DNA from: Actinomadura sp. KC345
Lineage (GTDB): Bacteria; Actinomycetota; Actinomycetes; Streptosporangiales; Streptosporangiaceae
DNA: 45,765 nt
Assembly: GCF_004348515.1 (NCBI RefSeq)
Contig: NZ_SMKH01000025.1
Coordinates: 1-45,765 of the forward strand
Reading direction: 5' to 3'
The stretch's first letter is position 1. Every line of letters starts with the position of its first letter. A program made the position numbers and the translations under genes. The notes under the pieces were generated by a model that saw only the letters and a program-made list of their open reading frames with translations, searched no databases and was not told the origin of the DNA. Of the stretch, positions 16,706 through 24,587 are shown piece by piece.

Positions 16706-17757
16706 CTGCGCCACCTCTCGGTGATCGTGCCGACGATCCCCTTAGGCAGGAGCCGGACGATCAGGATGAGCAGGACCGCGTAGACCGCGACGTCCAGGCC
16801 GCTGCGGCCCTGCAGGAAGTTCAGGAAGTCCGGCGGCGTGCGCAGAAGCGTGGCGGTCACGTCCGACAGCGCGCCGAGGATGACCGCGCCGACGATCGGG
16901 CCCCAGATGGTGCCGATGCCGCCGATGACCACGGTCGCGATCGCCTGGATCGATACCGACGACCCGAACGCCAGGTCCGGGTTCACGAACAGGTAGTACT
17001 GCGTGTAGAAGGCCCCGGCGACCGCGGTGATCGCCGCCGACAGAGCGACGGTGAGCAGCTTGTAGCGCATGACGGGCGTGCCGAGCGAGGCCGCGGCGAG
17101 TTCGTCGTCGCGGATCGCGGTGACGTAGCGTCCCGTCCGCGAGTGCAGGAACACGATGCTGACCAGGGCGGCGAGCCCGGCGAGGCCGAGCGCGATCCAG
17201 AAGTACATCGGCGAGTCCGCCGCGAACTGGATCTTCCAGAGCGACGAGCCCTGGATCAGCGGGACCGTGAACCCGACGGCCTTGTTGGTGAACTCCGTCG
17301 TCGTGACGATCAGCCGGAGCATCTCCGCGAAGGCGAACGTCGCGAGCGCGAAGTAGGCGCCCTTGAGCTTGTAGCGGAACGAGAAGTAGCCGATGACGAC
17401 CGCGACCGCCGCGGCGACCGCCATCCCGGCGAGCATCCCGATCCACGGGGAGACGCCGTGCTCCACCAGCAGGTACGCGCTGGTGTACGCGCCGAGGCCG
17501 AAGAACGCGGCGTGCCCGAAGCTGAACATGCCGCCGAACCCGCTCATCACGTTCCAGCCGATGGCCATCATCGCGAAGATCAGGATGCGGACCGCGACCG
17601 CGCCCTGCGCGGGCGGCAGGAGCAGCGGCAGCGGGATCGCGAGGAGGAGCAGCACCGCGAGTATCGCGAACTGCCGGTTCTGCGGGCGCAGCGGCGGCGC
17701 CTTCGCCCGGCGCGACGCGCCCGCGCCCTGCCGGCCGGTGATGGTGAGCCCGGTCAT
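16702..17757 (-). CDS. Branched-chain amino acid-type ABC permease (LivM-like)
   Basis: A 351-residue membrane protein with about 8-10 helices. It has the LivM motifs NVMSGFGGMFSFGHAAFFGLGAYT, the EAA-like cytoplasmic loop SRTGRYVTAIRDDELAAASLG and the end part IGGIGTIWGPIVGAVILG. It forms the import channel with the LivH-like partner, whose stop its ATG overlaps by 4 bp. Confidence 0.92.
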   Translation of the reverse strand: MTGLTITGRQGAGASRRAKAPPLRPQNRQFAILAVLLLLAIPLPLLLPPAQGAVAVRILIFAMMAIGWNVMSGFGGMFSFGHAAFFGLGAYTSAYLLVEHGVSPWIGMLAGMAVAAAVAVVIGYFSFRYKLKGAYFALATFAFAEMLRLIVTTTEFTNKAVGFTVPLIQGSSLWKIQFAADSPMYFWIALGLAGLAALVSIVFLHSRTGRYVTAIRDDELAAASLGTPVMRYKLLTVALSAAITAVAGAFYTQYYLFVNPDLAFGSSVSIQAIATVVIGGIGTIWGPIVGAVILGALSDVTATLLRTPPDFLNFLQGRSGLDVAVYAVLLILIVRLLPKGIVGTITERWRR

Positions 17758-18794
17758 GCGCCGCCTCCCTCTCCCGCCGCCCTGCCGAACAGGCCCTGCG
17801 GCCGCAGGAACAGCACGAGCACGAAGACGATGAACACGCCGAGCAGCGAGCTCTGGCCGTCCATGTAGATGGTGGTGAGCTGCTCGACCAGCCCGATGAG
17901 GAGCCCGCCGACGAGCGCGCCGGCGACGTTGCCCATGCCGCCGAGCACGACCACGACGAACGCGGTGATGTTGAACTGCTCGCCGAGCGTCGGCGTCACC
18001 GTGACCAGCGGCGCGGCCAGGACCGCGGCGGCCCCGGCGCAGGCCGTCCCGATCCCGAACGTGACGGTGTGCACCCGCCGGACGTTCACGCCGACCAGTT
18101 CGGCGCCCTGCCCGTGGGCGGCGACCGCGCGGATCGCCGTCCCGAACCGGGTGCGGCGCAGCAGCCAGAACAGCGCGGCGCCGATCAGCAGCGCGCCGGC
18201 GAAGGCGTACAGCCGCCCGCCCGCCACGACCGCGCCGAACAGGTCGAACTGGAAGTCGCCGGGAAGCGCGACGTTCTTGGGCTCGGCGCCGAAGAACATC
18301 AGCAGCCCGTTCTCCAGCAGCAGCGCCAGGCCGAGCGTGATCAGCAGCTGGTTCTCCAGCGACGCCCCGCCCGATCCGGACAGCAGGCCCCGGTGCACCA
18401 CCGCGCCGATGAGGAACAGCGCGGGCACCGCGATGAGCAGCGTGAGATAGGGGTGCAGCCCGGTGGCCTGCACGACGCCGAACGCGATGAACATCGCGAT
18501 GGCCAGCAGCGCCCCGTGCGCGAAGTTGACGATGTCCAGCACACCGAAGATCAGCGTGAGGCCCATCGCGACGAGCCCGTACAGCCCGCCCATCAGCAGG
18601 CCGGTGACCACCGACTGCCAGACGACCAGGCCGCTGCCGGACTGGACCAGGGCGACCGCGATCGCGACCGCCACCGCGCCGCCGATGACGGCGGCGCGCT
18701 TGAGGACCGTCCCGCCCGCGCCGCCGCGCAGCGGCGCGAGACGCCCGGCGGGCGGCGGGGTGGGGGGATCTGTCATGGTTCCGATGTCGCTCAT
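17754..18794 (-). CDS. Branched-chain amino acid-type ABC permease (LivH-like)
   Basis: A 346-residue membrane protein with LivH motifs GGLYGLVAMGLTLIFGVLDIVNFAHG, RRTRFGTAIRAVAAHGQGAELVGVNV and VVVLGGMGNVAGALVGGLLIGLVE. A polar tail of about 30 residues precedes the first helix. The ATG at 18794 overlaps the stop of the substrate-binding protein gene by 4 bp (ATGA). Confidence 0.92.
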   Translation of the reverse strand: MSDIGTMTDPPTPPPAGRLAPLRGGAGGTVLKRAAVIGGAVAVAIAVALVQSGSGLVVWQSVVTGLLMGGLYGLVAMGLTLIFGVLDIVNFAHGALLAIAMFIAFGVVQATGLHPYLTLLIAVPALFLIGAVVHRGLLSGSGGASLENQLLITLGLALLLENGLLMFFGAEPKNVALPGDFQFDLFGAVVAGGRLYAFAGALLIGAALFWLLRRTRFGTAIRAVAAHGQGAELVGVNVRRVHTVTFGIGTACAGAAAVLAAPLVTVTPTLGEQFNITAFVVVVLGGMGNVAGALVGGLLIGLVEQLTTIYMDGQSSLLGVFIVFVLVLFLRPQGLFGRAAGEGGGA

Positions 18795-20041
18795 TGCCGC
18801 CACGTCACCGAGTAGTTGGGCTTGGATTCGGCCTTATCCGGCGGATAGACCTGCTTGACCTGCCTCCCCTGGATCTGCATCAGGATCGGCAGGGCGTTCT
18901 CGTTGTCGCCGTTGGGGGCGAAGGCGATCGGCCCGGCGCCGACCGTCAGCGGCTCGACCCGGGAGGACGCGATCGCCTCGCGCACCTCCTCCAGGTCGGT
19001 CGAGCCCGCGCGCTCCACGCCCTGGGCGATCACTTGGACCGCGTCGTAGGACAGGACCGCGCCCGTGCGCATCGGGTCGCCGTAGCGCCGCCGGTACTCC
19101 GCCCGCAGCTTGGCCGTCTCCGGCTTCTGGGCGTCGTAGTGGTAGTTGGTGCTGAAGTACCGCTCGCCGATGTCGCCGGCCTCGGCGACGAACTTCGGCT
19201 GGTCGAAGGCGCCGTTCGACACGCCCCACACGGCGTCCAGGTCGGGTTTCACCGCGTTGACGGCCTTGGCCGCGAGCAGGCTGTCGCGGTAGTAGCCCGC
19301 GACCGCGAGCACGTTCGCGCCGGACGCCTTCACCTGGGTGACCTGCGCGGTGAGGTCGGACACGGTGAGCGCGTCGTAGCTGATGTTCGGGCCGACCTCG
19401 ATCCCGAGCCTCTCCGCCGCCTCGGTGAACGCCTCGGCGGCGCCGCTGCCGAAGTCGGTCTGCTCGTGCAGGAACGCCACCTTCGCCACCGGCTTGCCGG
19501 CCTCCTGGGACACCTGCTTGAGGTAGCGGGCGGCGGCCTCGGAGATGGCGGCGCTGCCCGGCTGGACCCGGAAGGAGTACCGGTAGCCGTTCGCGAAGAT
19601 CGCGTCGGTCGCGGTGACGTCCATCACGAACGGCACCTCGTTGCGTTCGGCGACGACCGCGACGTTGGTGCTGACGGCGCTCTGGTAGGTGCCGACGAGG
19701 CCCACGGCCCCCTCGGAGATGAGGCGCTGGGCCTCGCTCTGGCCGACCTCCGCCTTGCCCTGGGTGTCCCCGGTCGCCAGCTCGACCTTCCGTCCGCCGA
19801 GCGACCTGATGCCTCCCGCGGCGTTGATCGCCTCGACCGCCATCTGGGCGCCGCGGCGCATCTGCTGGCCGTCGACCGCGTTGGCGCCGCTGACCGGATG
19901 CAGTGCGCCGATCTTGAGCGGTCCCTCGTCGCGTCCGGCCGCCACCCCGGCCGCGCCGGACGGCGCCGAGCCGCCGCAGCCCGCCCCGGCCAGCAGGACC
20001 GCGCAGGCGGCGAGCCCGGCGGTGAGCCTTCGAGCCGACAT
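18791..20041 (-). CDS. ABC transporter substrate-binding lipoprotein (LivK type)
   Basis: A 416-residue protein with a lipoprotein signal peptide (MSARRLTAGLAACAVLLAGAG followed by Cys22) and a Peripla_BP_6 fold beginning at LKIGALHPVSGANAVDGQQMRRGAQMAVEAINAAGGI. It should capture the island's substrate outside the cell. GGAGGAG lies 6 nt before the ATG at 20041; a longer frame to 20104 has no support. It is the first gene of the minus arm, and an operator sits 65 bp upstream. The ligand cannot be read from sequence; the family binds amino acids, amides, urea and aromatic acids. Confidence 0.9.
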   Translation of the reverse strand: MSARRLTAGLAACAVLLAGAGCGGSAPSGAAGVAAGRDEGPLKIGALHPVSGANAVDGQQMRRGAQMAVEAINAAGGIRSLGGRKVELATGDTQGKAEVGQSEAQRLISEGAVGLVGTYQSAVSTNVAVVAERNEVPFVMDVTATDAIFANGYRYSFRVQPGSAAISEAAARYLKQVSQEAGKPVAKVAFLHEQTDFGSGAAEAFTEAAERLGIEVGPNISYDALTVSDLTAQVTQVKASGANVLAVAGYYRDSLLAAKAVNAVKPDLDAVWGVSNGAFDQPKFVAEAGDIGERYFSTNYHYDAQKPETAKLRAEYRRRYGDPMRTGAVLSYDAVQVIAQGVERAGSTDLEEVREAIASSRVEPLTVGAGPIAFAPNGDNENALPILMQIQGRQVKQVYPPDKAESKPNYSVTWRQ

Positions 20042-20105
20042 CCGTCTCCTCCGCCTTACGCCGGCGGCGATGCGCCGGCTGCTGCCACGTCCACCCCCGG
20101 TCAAT

Positions 20106-20124
20106 CGTTCCGCTTAGAGGAACG
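20106..20124. promoter_or_regulatory. Candidate IclR operator, minus arm
   Basis: CGTTCCGCTTAGAGGAACG is a perfect 6-bp dyad (CGTTCC / GGAACG) around a 7-bp centre. The site at 20262-20280 matches it at 17 of 19 positions once turned round, so each copy has the same orientation relative to its own arm. It lies just after the predicted promoter of the substrate-binding protein gene, where a bound repressor would block transcription. Confidence 0.7.
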
Positions 20125-20141
20125 TTGGAGGTTGAGTCGTC

Positions 20142-20170
20142 ATCGTGGCACCCGTCCGGGCACGCGTCAA
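20142..20170 (-). promoter_or_regulatory. Candidate promoter of the minus arm
   Basis: On the minus strand TTGACG (20165-20170) and CACGAT (20142-20147) are separated by 17 bp. A start about 7 nt after the -10 box would put the operator at about +11 to +29. Confidence 0.45.
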
Positions 20171-20261
20171 TCGGTGGGCCGAAAACTTGACGGAACTCGT
20201 TAAACAGTGCCAATTTGGAAAGTCCGGGACGCGGGCGCGACCCGGACCTGACTTCTCCTAT

Positions 20262-20280
20262 CGTTTCTCTAAGCGGAACA
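20262..20280. promoter_or_regulatory. Candidate IclR operator, plus arm
   Basis: CGTTTCTCTAAGCGGAACA is the reverse-orientation partner of the site at 20106-20124 (17 of 19 positions). It lies 24 bp before the CoA-transferase ATG. Its dyad is GTTTC / GGAAC, one base less perfect than the other copy. Confidence 0.7.
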
Positions 20281-20304
20281 TCCATCCTGAAGGCGGTATC
20301 GCCC

Positions 20305-21492
20305 ATGACCGACGCCCTGTCCGGAGTCCGCGTCCTCGACGCGGCCACGCTCTTCGCCGGGCCGCTCGCCGCCACGCTGCTCGCCGACTACGGCGCCGAG
20401 GTCATCAAGATCGAGCATCCGAACGGCGATCCGGTGCGCAGCCACGGCGCGCAGCGCGACGGCGTCGGGCTCTGGTGGAAGATGCTCGGCCGGGGCAAGA
20501 AGGCGATGACGCTCTACCTCGGCTCCCCCGAGGGACAGGAGCTGTTCCGCCGGCTCGCCGACGACGCCGACGTGCTGATCGAGAACTTCCGTCCGGGCAC
20601 GCTGGAGCGCTGGGGCCTCGGCCCGGACGAGCTGAGGAAGACCAACCCGGGGCTGGTCACGGCGCGGGTCACCGGGTTCGGGCAGTTCGGCCCCTACTCC
20701 AAGCGCCCCGGCTTCGGGACGCTCGCCGAGGCGATGAGCGGGTTCGCCGCGATCACCGGGGAGCCGGACGGCCCGCCGACCCTGCCGCCGTTCGGGCTCG
20801 CCGACGGGATCGCCGCGCTGACCACCGCGTTCGCGGTGATGACGGCGCTGCGCGCCCGGGAGGCCACCGGCGAGGGCCAGGTGATCGACCTCGCCATCAT
20901 CGAGCCGATCCTCACCCTGCTCGGGCCGCAGATCATCACCTACGACCAGCTCGGCGAGCTGCAGGCCCGCACCGGCAACCGCTCGCACAACAACGCGCCG
21001 CGCAACACCTACCGGACCCGCGACGGCAGCTGGGTCGCGATCTCCACCAGCGCCCAGTCGATCGCCGAGCGGGTCATGCGGCTGGTCGGGCGCCCGGAGC
21101 TGATCGACGAGCCGTGGTTCGCGACCGGCGCCGAGCGGGCCCGGCACGCCGACGTGCTGGACGAGGCCGTCGGCTCCTGGATCGCCGAGCGCGACCGCGA
21201 CGAGGTCGTCAGGGCGTTCGAGGAGGCACAGGCCGCCGTCGCCCCCATCTACGACGCCGCCGACGTCATGGCCGACCCGCAGTTCGAGGCGCTCGGCTCC
21301 GTCGCGACCGTCCCGGACGACGAGCTGGGTCCGGTGAAGATGCAGAACGTCCTGTTCCGGCTGTCGCAGACGCCGGGCCGGATCGAGTCGGCGGGCCCGC
21401 CGCTCGGCGCGCACACCGCCGAGATCCTCGGCCGGTACGGGGTGGGCGAGGCCGAACTGGCCGAGCTGCGCGCCAAAAAGGTGATCAAGTGA
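20305..21492 (+). CDS. Class III (CaiB/BaiF) CoA-transferase
   Basis: A 395-residue protein with the family hallmarks: LSGVRVLDAATLFAGPLAATLLADYGAEVIKIEHP at the start, GRGKKAMTLYLGSPEGQ, LIENFRPGTLERWGLG and ARVTGFGQFGPYSKRPGF. The catalytic aspartate is D167 in GLADGI. It moves CoA between carboxylic acids and would activate a substrate as its CoA thioester. It is the first gene of the plus arm and overlaps the lyase gene by 4 bp, which fits activation followed by C-C cleavage. Confidence 0.92.
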   Translation: MTDALSGVRVLDAATLFAGPLAATLLADYGAEVIKIEHPNGDPVRSHGAQRDGVGLWWKMLGRGKKAMTLYLGSPEGQELFRRLADDADVLIENFRPGTLERWGLGPDELRKTNPGLVTARVTGFGQFGPYSKRPGFGTLAEAMSGFAAITGEPDGPPTLPPFGLADGIAALTTAFAVMTALRAREATGEGQVIDLAIIEPILTLLGPQIITYDQLGELQARTGNRSHNNAPRNTYRTRDGSWVAISTSAQSIAERVMRLVGRPELIDEPWFATGAERARHADVLDEAVGSWIAERDRDEVVRAFEEAQAAVAPIYDAADVMADPQFEALGSVATVPDDELGPVKMQNVLFRLSQTPGRIESAGPPLGAHTAEILGRYGVGEAELAELRAKKVIK

Positions 21493-22385
21493 CCCCGGCC
21501 GGCGGCGTCCCACCGGATCCCGTCCCGCGGACGTGGCTGTACGTACCCGGCGACCGTCCGGACCGCATCGGCAAGGCCCTGGCCTCCGGCGCCGACAGGG
21601 TGGTCCTCGACCTGGAGGACGCCGTCGCCCCGGCCGGCAAGCAGGATGCCCGGCGGACCGTCCTGAACACCCTGGCCGCCGGGCACACCGCGTACGTCAG
21701 GATCAACGCGCCCGCCACCCCGGACGGCGCCGACGACCTCGCGCTCCTCGCCTCCGCGCCCGGCACGCTCGCCGGGGTCCGCGTCCCCAAGGCCGAGGAC
21801 CCGGACGAGCTGCGCCGCGTCGCCGAGGCGCTCGGCGTCCCCGTGCTGCCCATCGTGGAGTCGGCGCTCGGCGTGGAGAACGCCCTCGCCCTCGCCACCG
21901 CGCACCCCCTGGTCGCCGGGATCTCGCTCGGCGAGGCCGACCTGGCCGCCGACCTGCGCGTCCGCGGGGGCGACGCGCTGGCGTGGCCGCGCTCCCGGGT
22001 CGTCGTCGCCGCCCGCGCCGCCGGGCTGCCGTCGCCGCCGCAGAGCGTGTGGACGGCCGTCCGCGACCTGGACGGCCTGCGCGCCGACACCCTCGCGGGG
22101 CAGCGGGCCGGATTCTTCGGCCGCTCGGTGATCCACCCCGCGCAGATCCCCGTCGTCCACGAGGCGTGCGTCCCCGATCCGGCGGACGTCGCGTGGGCGC
22201 GCGACCTGATGAGCCAGCTGACCGAACGCGGCAGCGCAGCAGGGAGCAGTGCCGCGTGGATCGACTCCTCCGGCCGGTTCGTGGACAAGGCGGTCGTCGA
22301 GCGCGCCGCCTGGCTGCTCGCCGCCGCCGAAACCGGCGCCACCGCCCATCCCAACCGCGACGACATCAAAAAAGGCCACCCTTGA
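21489..22385 (+). CDS. HpcH/HpaI (CitE-like) acyl-CoA lyase
   Basis: A 298-residue TIM-barrel lyase. Key residues are R71 (YVRINAP), K101, the metal ligands E124 (PIVESALGVE) and D151 (GEADLAADL), and the C-terminal GFFGRSVIHPAQIPVVHEAC typical of CitE, malyl-CoA and citramalyl-CoA lyases. It probably cleaves a 3-hydroxyacyl-CoA made after the CoA-transferase step. The GTG overlaps the CoA-transferase stop by 4 bp. Its stop codon (TGA 22383-22385) lies inside the end of the inserted IS element, so the last residues may have been changed by the insertion. Confidence 0.87.
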   Translation: MTPAGGVPPDPVPRTWLYVPGDRPDRIGKALASGADRVVLDLEDAVAPAGKQDARRTVLNTLAAGHTAYVRINAPATPDGADDLALLASAPGTLAGVRVPKAEDPDELRRVAEALGVPVLPIVESALGVENALALATAHPLVAGISLGEADLAADLRVRGGDALAWPRSRVVVAARAAGLPSPPQSVWTAVRDLDGLRADTLAGQRAGFFGRSVIHPAQIPVVHEACVPDPADVAWARDLMSQLTERGSAAGSSAAWIDSSGRFVDKAVVERAAWLLAAAETGATAHPNRDDIKKGHP

Positions 22386-23607
22386 CCTCCTCCCCCGCCC
22401 GAGGCCGGGGGAGTCCACGGGTCACCCCGTGGGTTTCCTGCTTCGACACCGACTGCCCCGTCCGGGAGGACTCCCGTTGAGGTCTGACACCGGCTCCACA
22501 GGCCGACACCGCCAGCCCGGCGGCCAGAACATTCTTAGCGGCGTTGACGTCCCGGTCGTGCCGGGCGCCGCACCCGCACTCCCACACCCTCACGTAGAGG
22601 GGCAACTTCTCGGTGATGGTCCCGCAGCCCGAGCACGTCTTGGAGGAGGGGAACCACCGGTCGATCACCACGAGTTCACGGCCGTACCAGCCAGCCTTGT
22701 ACTCCAGCATCATCCGCAACTGCCGCCAGGCGGCGTCCGAGACCGCACGCGCCAGACTGTGGTTCTTCACCAGGTTGCGGACGTTCAGGTCCTCGATCAC
22801 GACCACTTGGTTCTCGTGGACGAGCCGAGTCGACAACTTGTGCAGGAAGTCCCGCCGCCGGTCGGCGATGCGGGCATGGATCCGCGCCACCCGGGCCTTG
22901 GCCTTGTCCCGGTTCGCCGACCCCGGGACCTTACGCGCCAACCCCCGCTGCGCCCTGGCCAGCCGCTCGCGGTCCCGGCGCTCGTGCCGGGGATTGGCGA
23001 TCTTCTCCCCCGTCGACAATGTCACCAGCGAACTCAACCCGGCGGCGACTCCCACCGCCTGCTCCACCGGGTCCAGGCGGGTGACGGTGTCAATGCACAG
23101 GATCGAGCAGAACCAGCGCCCGGCCGCGTCCCGGGAGACGGTCACCGTGGACGGCTCGGCCCCGTCGGGCAACGGCCGAGACCACACGATCGCCAACGGT
23201 TCGGACATCTTGGCCAGCATCAGCTCACCATCACGCCACCGGAACGCCGAACCGGTGTACTCCGCCGACTCCCGCGACTTCTTCCTGGCCTTGAACCGCG
23301 GGTACTTCGCGCGCCGGGCGAAGAAGTTGGTGAACGCGGTCTGCAGGTGCCGCAGCGCCTGCTGCAACGGCACCGACGACACCTCACCCAGAAACCCCAG
23401 CTCCGGGGTCTGCTTCCACGCCGTCAGTGCGGCCGAGGTCTGCACATAGGACATCCGGCGCCGCTCGGCATACCAAGCCCGGGTGCGTTCCTCCAGCGCC
23501 TTGTTGTACACCAGGCGGACACAGCCGAACGTCCGGGCCAGTTCGGCCGCCTGCTCGCCTGTGGGATAGAAGCGGTACCGGAAAGCCCGCTTCACCTGCC
23601 GCGCCAT
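22366..23607 (-). CDS. tnpB: TnpB-family protein with a broken RuvC-I motif
   Basis: A 413-residue IS605 OrfB/TnpB protein. It has the N-terminal helix-turn-helix (MARQVKRAFRYRFYPT), RuvC-II glutamate E272 (VVVIEDLNVRN), a zinc finger (C325, C328, C344, C346) and RuvC-III aspartate D353 (HDRDVNAAKN). The RuvC-I motif, usually GVDAG or GIDLG, reads GVAAG: Ala188 replaces the catalytic Asp (codon GCC at 23044-23046, one base from GAC). The protein should therefore not cut DNA. No TnpA gene is present. The frame runs through the element end and 17-20 nt into the lyase gene. The ATG at 23607 begins the standard family sequence; upstream extension to 23769 is spurious. Confidence 0.9.
   Translation of the reverse strand: MARQVKRAFRYRFYPTGEQAAELARTFGCVRLVYNKALEERTRAWYAERRRMSYVQTSAALTAWKQTPELGFLGEVSSVPLQQALRHLQTAFTNFFARRAKYPRFKARKKSRESAEYTGSAFRWRDGELMLAKMSEPLAIVWSRPLPDGAEPSTVTVSRDAAGRWFCSILCIDTVTRLDPVEQAVGVAAGLSSLVTLSTGEKIANPRHERRDRERLARAQRGLARKVPGSANRDKAKARVARIHARIADRRRDFLHKLSTRLVHENQVVVIEDLNVRNLVKNHSLARAVSDAAWRQLRMMLEYKAGWYGRELVVIDRWFPSSKTCSGCGTITEKLPLYVRVWECGCGARHDRDVNAAKNVLAAGLAVSACGAGVRPQRESSRTGQSVSKQETHGVTRGLPRPRAGEEVKGGLF
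22382..22420 (-). repeat. IS right-end hairpin (candidate omega RNA 3' end)
   Basis: On the minus strand the sequence from CCGTGGA through CCCCCGGCCTCGGGCGGGGG to GGAGGTCAA forms a hairpin. It lies at the 3' end of tnpB, where TnpB guide (omega) RNAs end in this family. It is similar, base by base over about 32 nt, to 23727-23758. Confidence 0.65.
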
Positions 23608-23726
23608 GCCCCACAAGCTAACGGCCGGGAGGTGAGACTGCAGGCGTTTCGAAACAAGGGTGACGCACGGCGATCCGCGCTGGCGACGGCTCGCCTTTCT
23701 CTGTCCTGCTCCGCAAGAGCCCGTTC

Positions 23727-23758
23727 CCTCCTCCGCCCGAAGGCGGGGGCTTCCACGG
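23727..23758 (-). repeat. IS left-end hairpin
   Basis: On the minus strand CCGTGGAAGCCCCCGCC continues through TTCGGGCGGAGGAGG. It differs at only a few positions from the right-end copy and has the same orientation, as subterminal palindromes of IS200/IS605 elements do. It lies 10 nt before the cyclase start, and the cyclase ribosome binding site GGAGGA (23757-23762) overlaps its edge. Confidence 0.65.
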
Positions 23759-23768
23759 AGGAATCCCA

Positions 23769-24587
23769 ATGAACTCCCAAGACCCGCTGCTCGCGGCCGT
23801 CGCCGGCGGGGTCCGGCTGATCGAGCTGGGACAGCCGTTCTTCACCGGCATGCCCTGCTCCCCCAACCATCCCGGGTTCCGGATGACGCTGATCCGGCGG
23901 CACGGCGACATGGAGCGCCCGGACGGCGGCTCCGCCGCCAACGAGATCATCGTGACCGGCGGGCACGTCGGGACGCACATCGACGCGCTGTCCCACGTCA
24001 GCCACGACGGCGAGCTGCACGGCGGCGTCTCCGCCGCCGACGCGCAGCGCGGCGGCGCGTTCACCGCGCACGGCGCCGAGAACCTCCCCGGGCTGCTCTG
24101 CCGGGGCGTCCTGCTGGACGTGGCGGCCCTGCGCGACGTGGCGACGCTGCCGCCCGGCTACGGCGTCACGGCCGAGGACCTGGACCTCGCCGCCAAGCGC
24201 GCCGGGGTCGAACCGGGTGAGGGCGATGTCGCGCTGATCCGCACCGGGTGGGCGCGCAACTTCGGCGACACCACCGCCTACCTCGGGAAGGAGACCGGCG
24301 TGCCGGGCGCCACCCCGGACGCCGCGCGCTGGCTCGCCGACCGGGGGATCGTCGCGACCGGCTCGGACACCACCGCCTACGAGCAGATCCCGGAGGGCGC
24401 CGGTCACGCCGTGCTGCCCGTCCACCGGATCCTGCTGGTCGAGTCGGGGATCTTCATCCTGGAGCACCTCGACCTGGAGGCGCTCGCCGAGTCCGGGCTC
24501 CGCGAGTTCGTGTTCATGCTGGCCCCGCTGCGGATCAAGGGCGGCACCGGCTCCCCCGTCCGTCCCCTCGCGGCGGTGACCGCGTGA
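23769..24587 (+). CDS. Cyclase-family (kynurenine formamidase-like) metal-dependent hydrolase
   Basis: A 272-residue protein with the family motif HVGTHIDALSH, giving metal ligands H66, H70, D72 and H76. Relatives include kynurenine formamidase, isatin hydrolase and actinobacterial polyketide cyclases; here a hydrolase of an amide, lactone or imide is likely. GGAGGAATCCCA lies before the ATG, right at the edge of the IS element, so the insertion may have supplied or rebuilt this signal. It overlaps the next gene by 4 bp (GTGA). Context places it in the same pathway as the CoA-transferase and lyase. Confidence 0.85.
   Translation: MNSQDPLLAAVAGGVRLIELGQPFFTGMPCSPNHPGFRMTLIRRHGDMERPDGGSAANEIIVTGGHVGTHIDALSHVSHDGELHGGVSAADAQRGGAFTAHGAENLPGLLCRGVLLDVAALRDVATLPPGYGVTAEDLDLAAKRAGVEPGEGDVALIRTGWARNFGDTTAYLGKETGVPGATPDAARWLADRGIVATGSDTTAYEQIPEGAGHAVLPVHRILLVESGIFILEHLDLEALAESGLREFVFMLAPLRIKGGTGSPVRPLAAVTA

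Larger units (their letters stand above)
22382..23760 (-). mobile_element. IS200/IS605-type (tnpB-only) insertion element
   Basis: One tnpB gene is flanked by similar hairpin ends in the same orientation (22382-22420 and 23727-23758), as expected for this family, which has no terminal inverted repeats and makes no target duplication. The right end reads, on the minus strand, GGGGGAGGAGGTCAA. It sits between two genes that otherwise look like neighbours of one operon. Exact ends are uncertain by about 10-20 bp, mainly on the cyclase side. Without tnpA it needs a helper transposase to move. Confidence 0.8.

Noticed and set aside
22366..23769. CRISPR array or Cas locus near the TnpB gene
   Set aside because: No repeat-spacer pattern is present; TnpB with single flanking hairpins is explained by an IS200/IS605 element.
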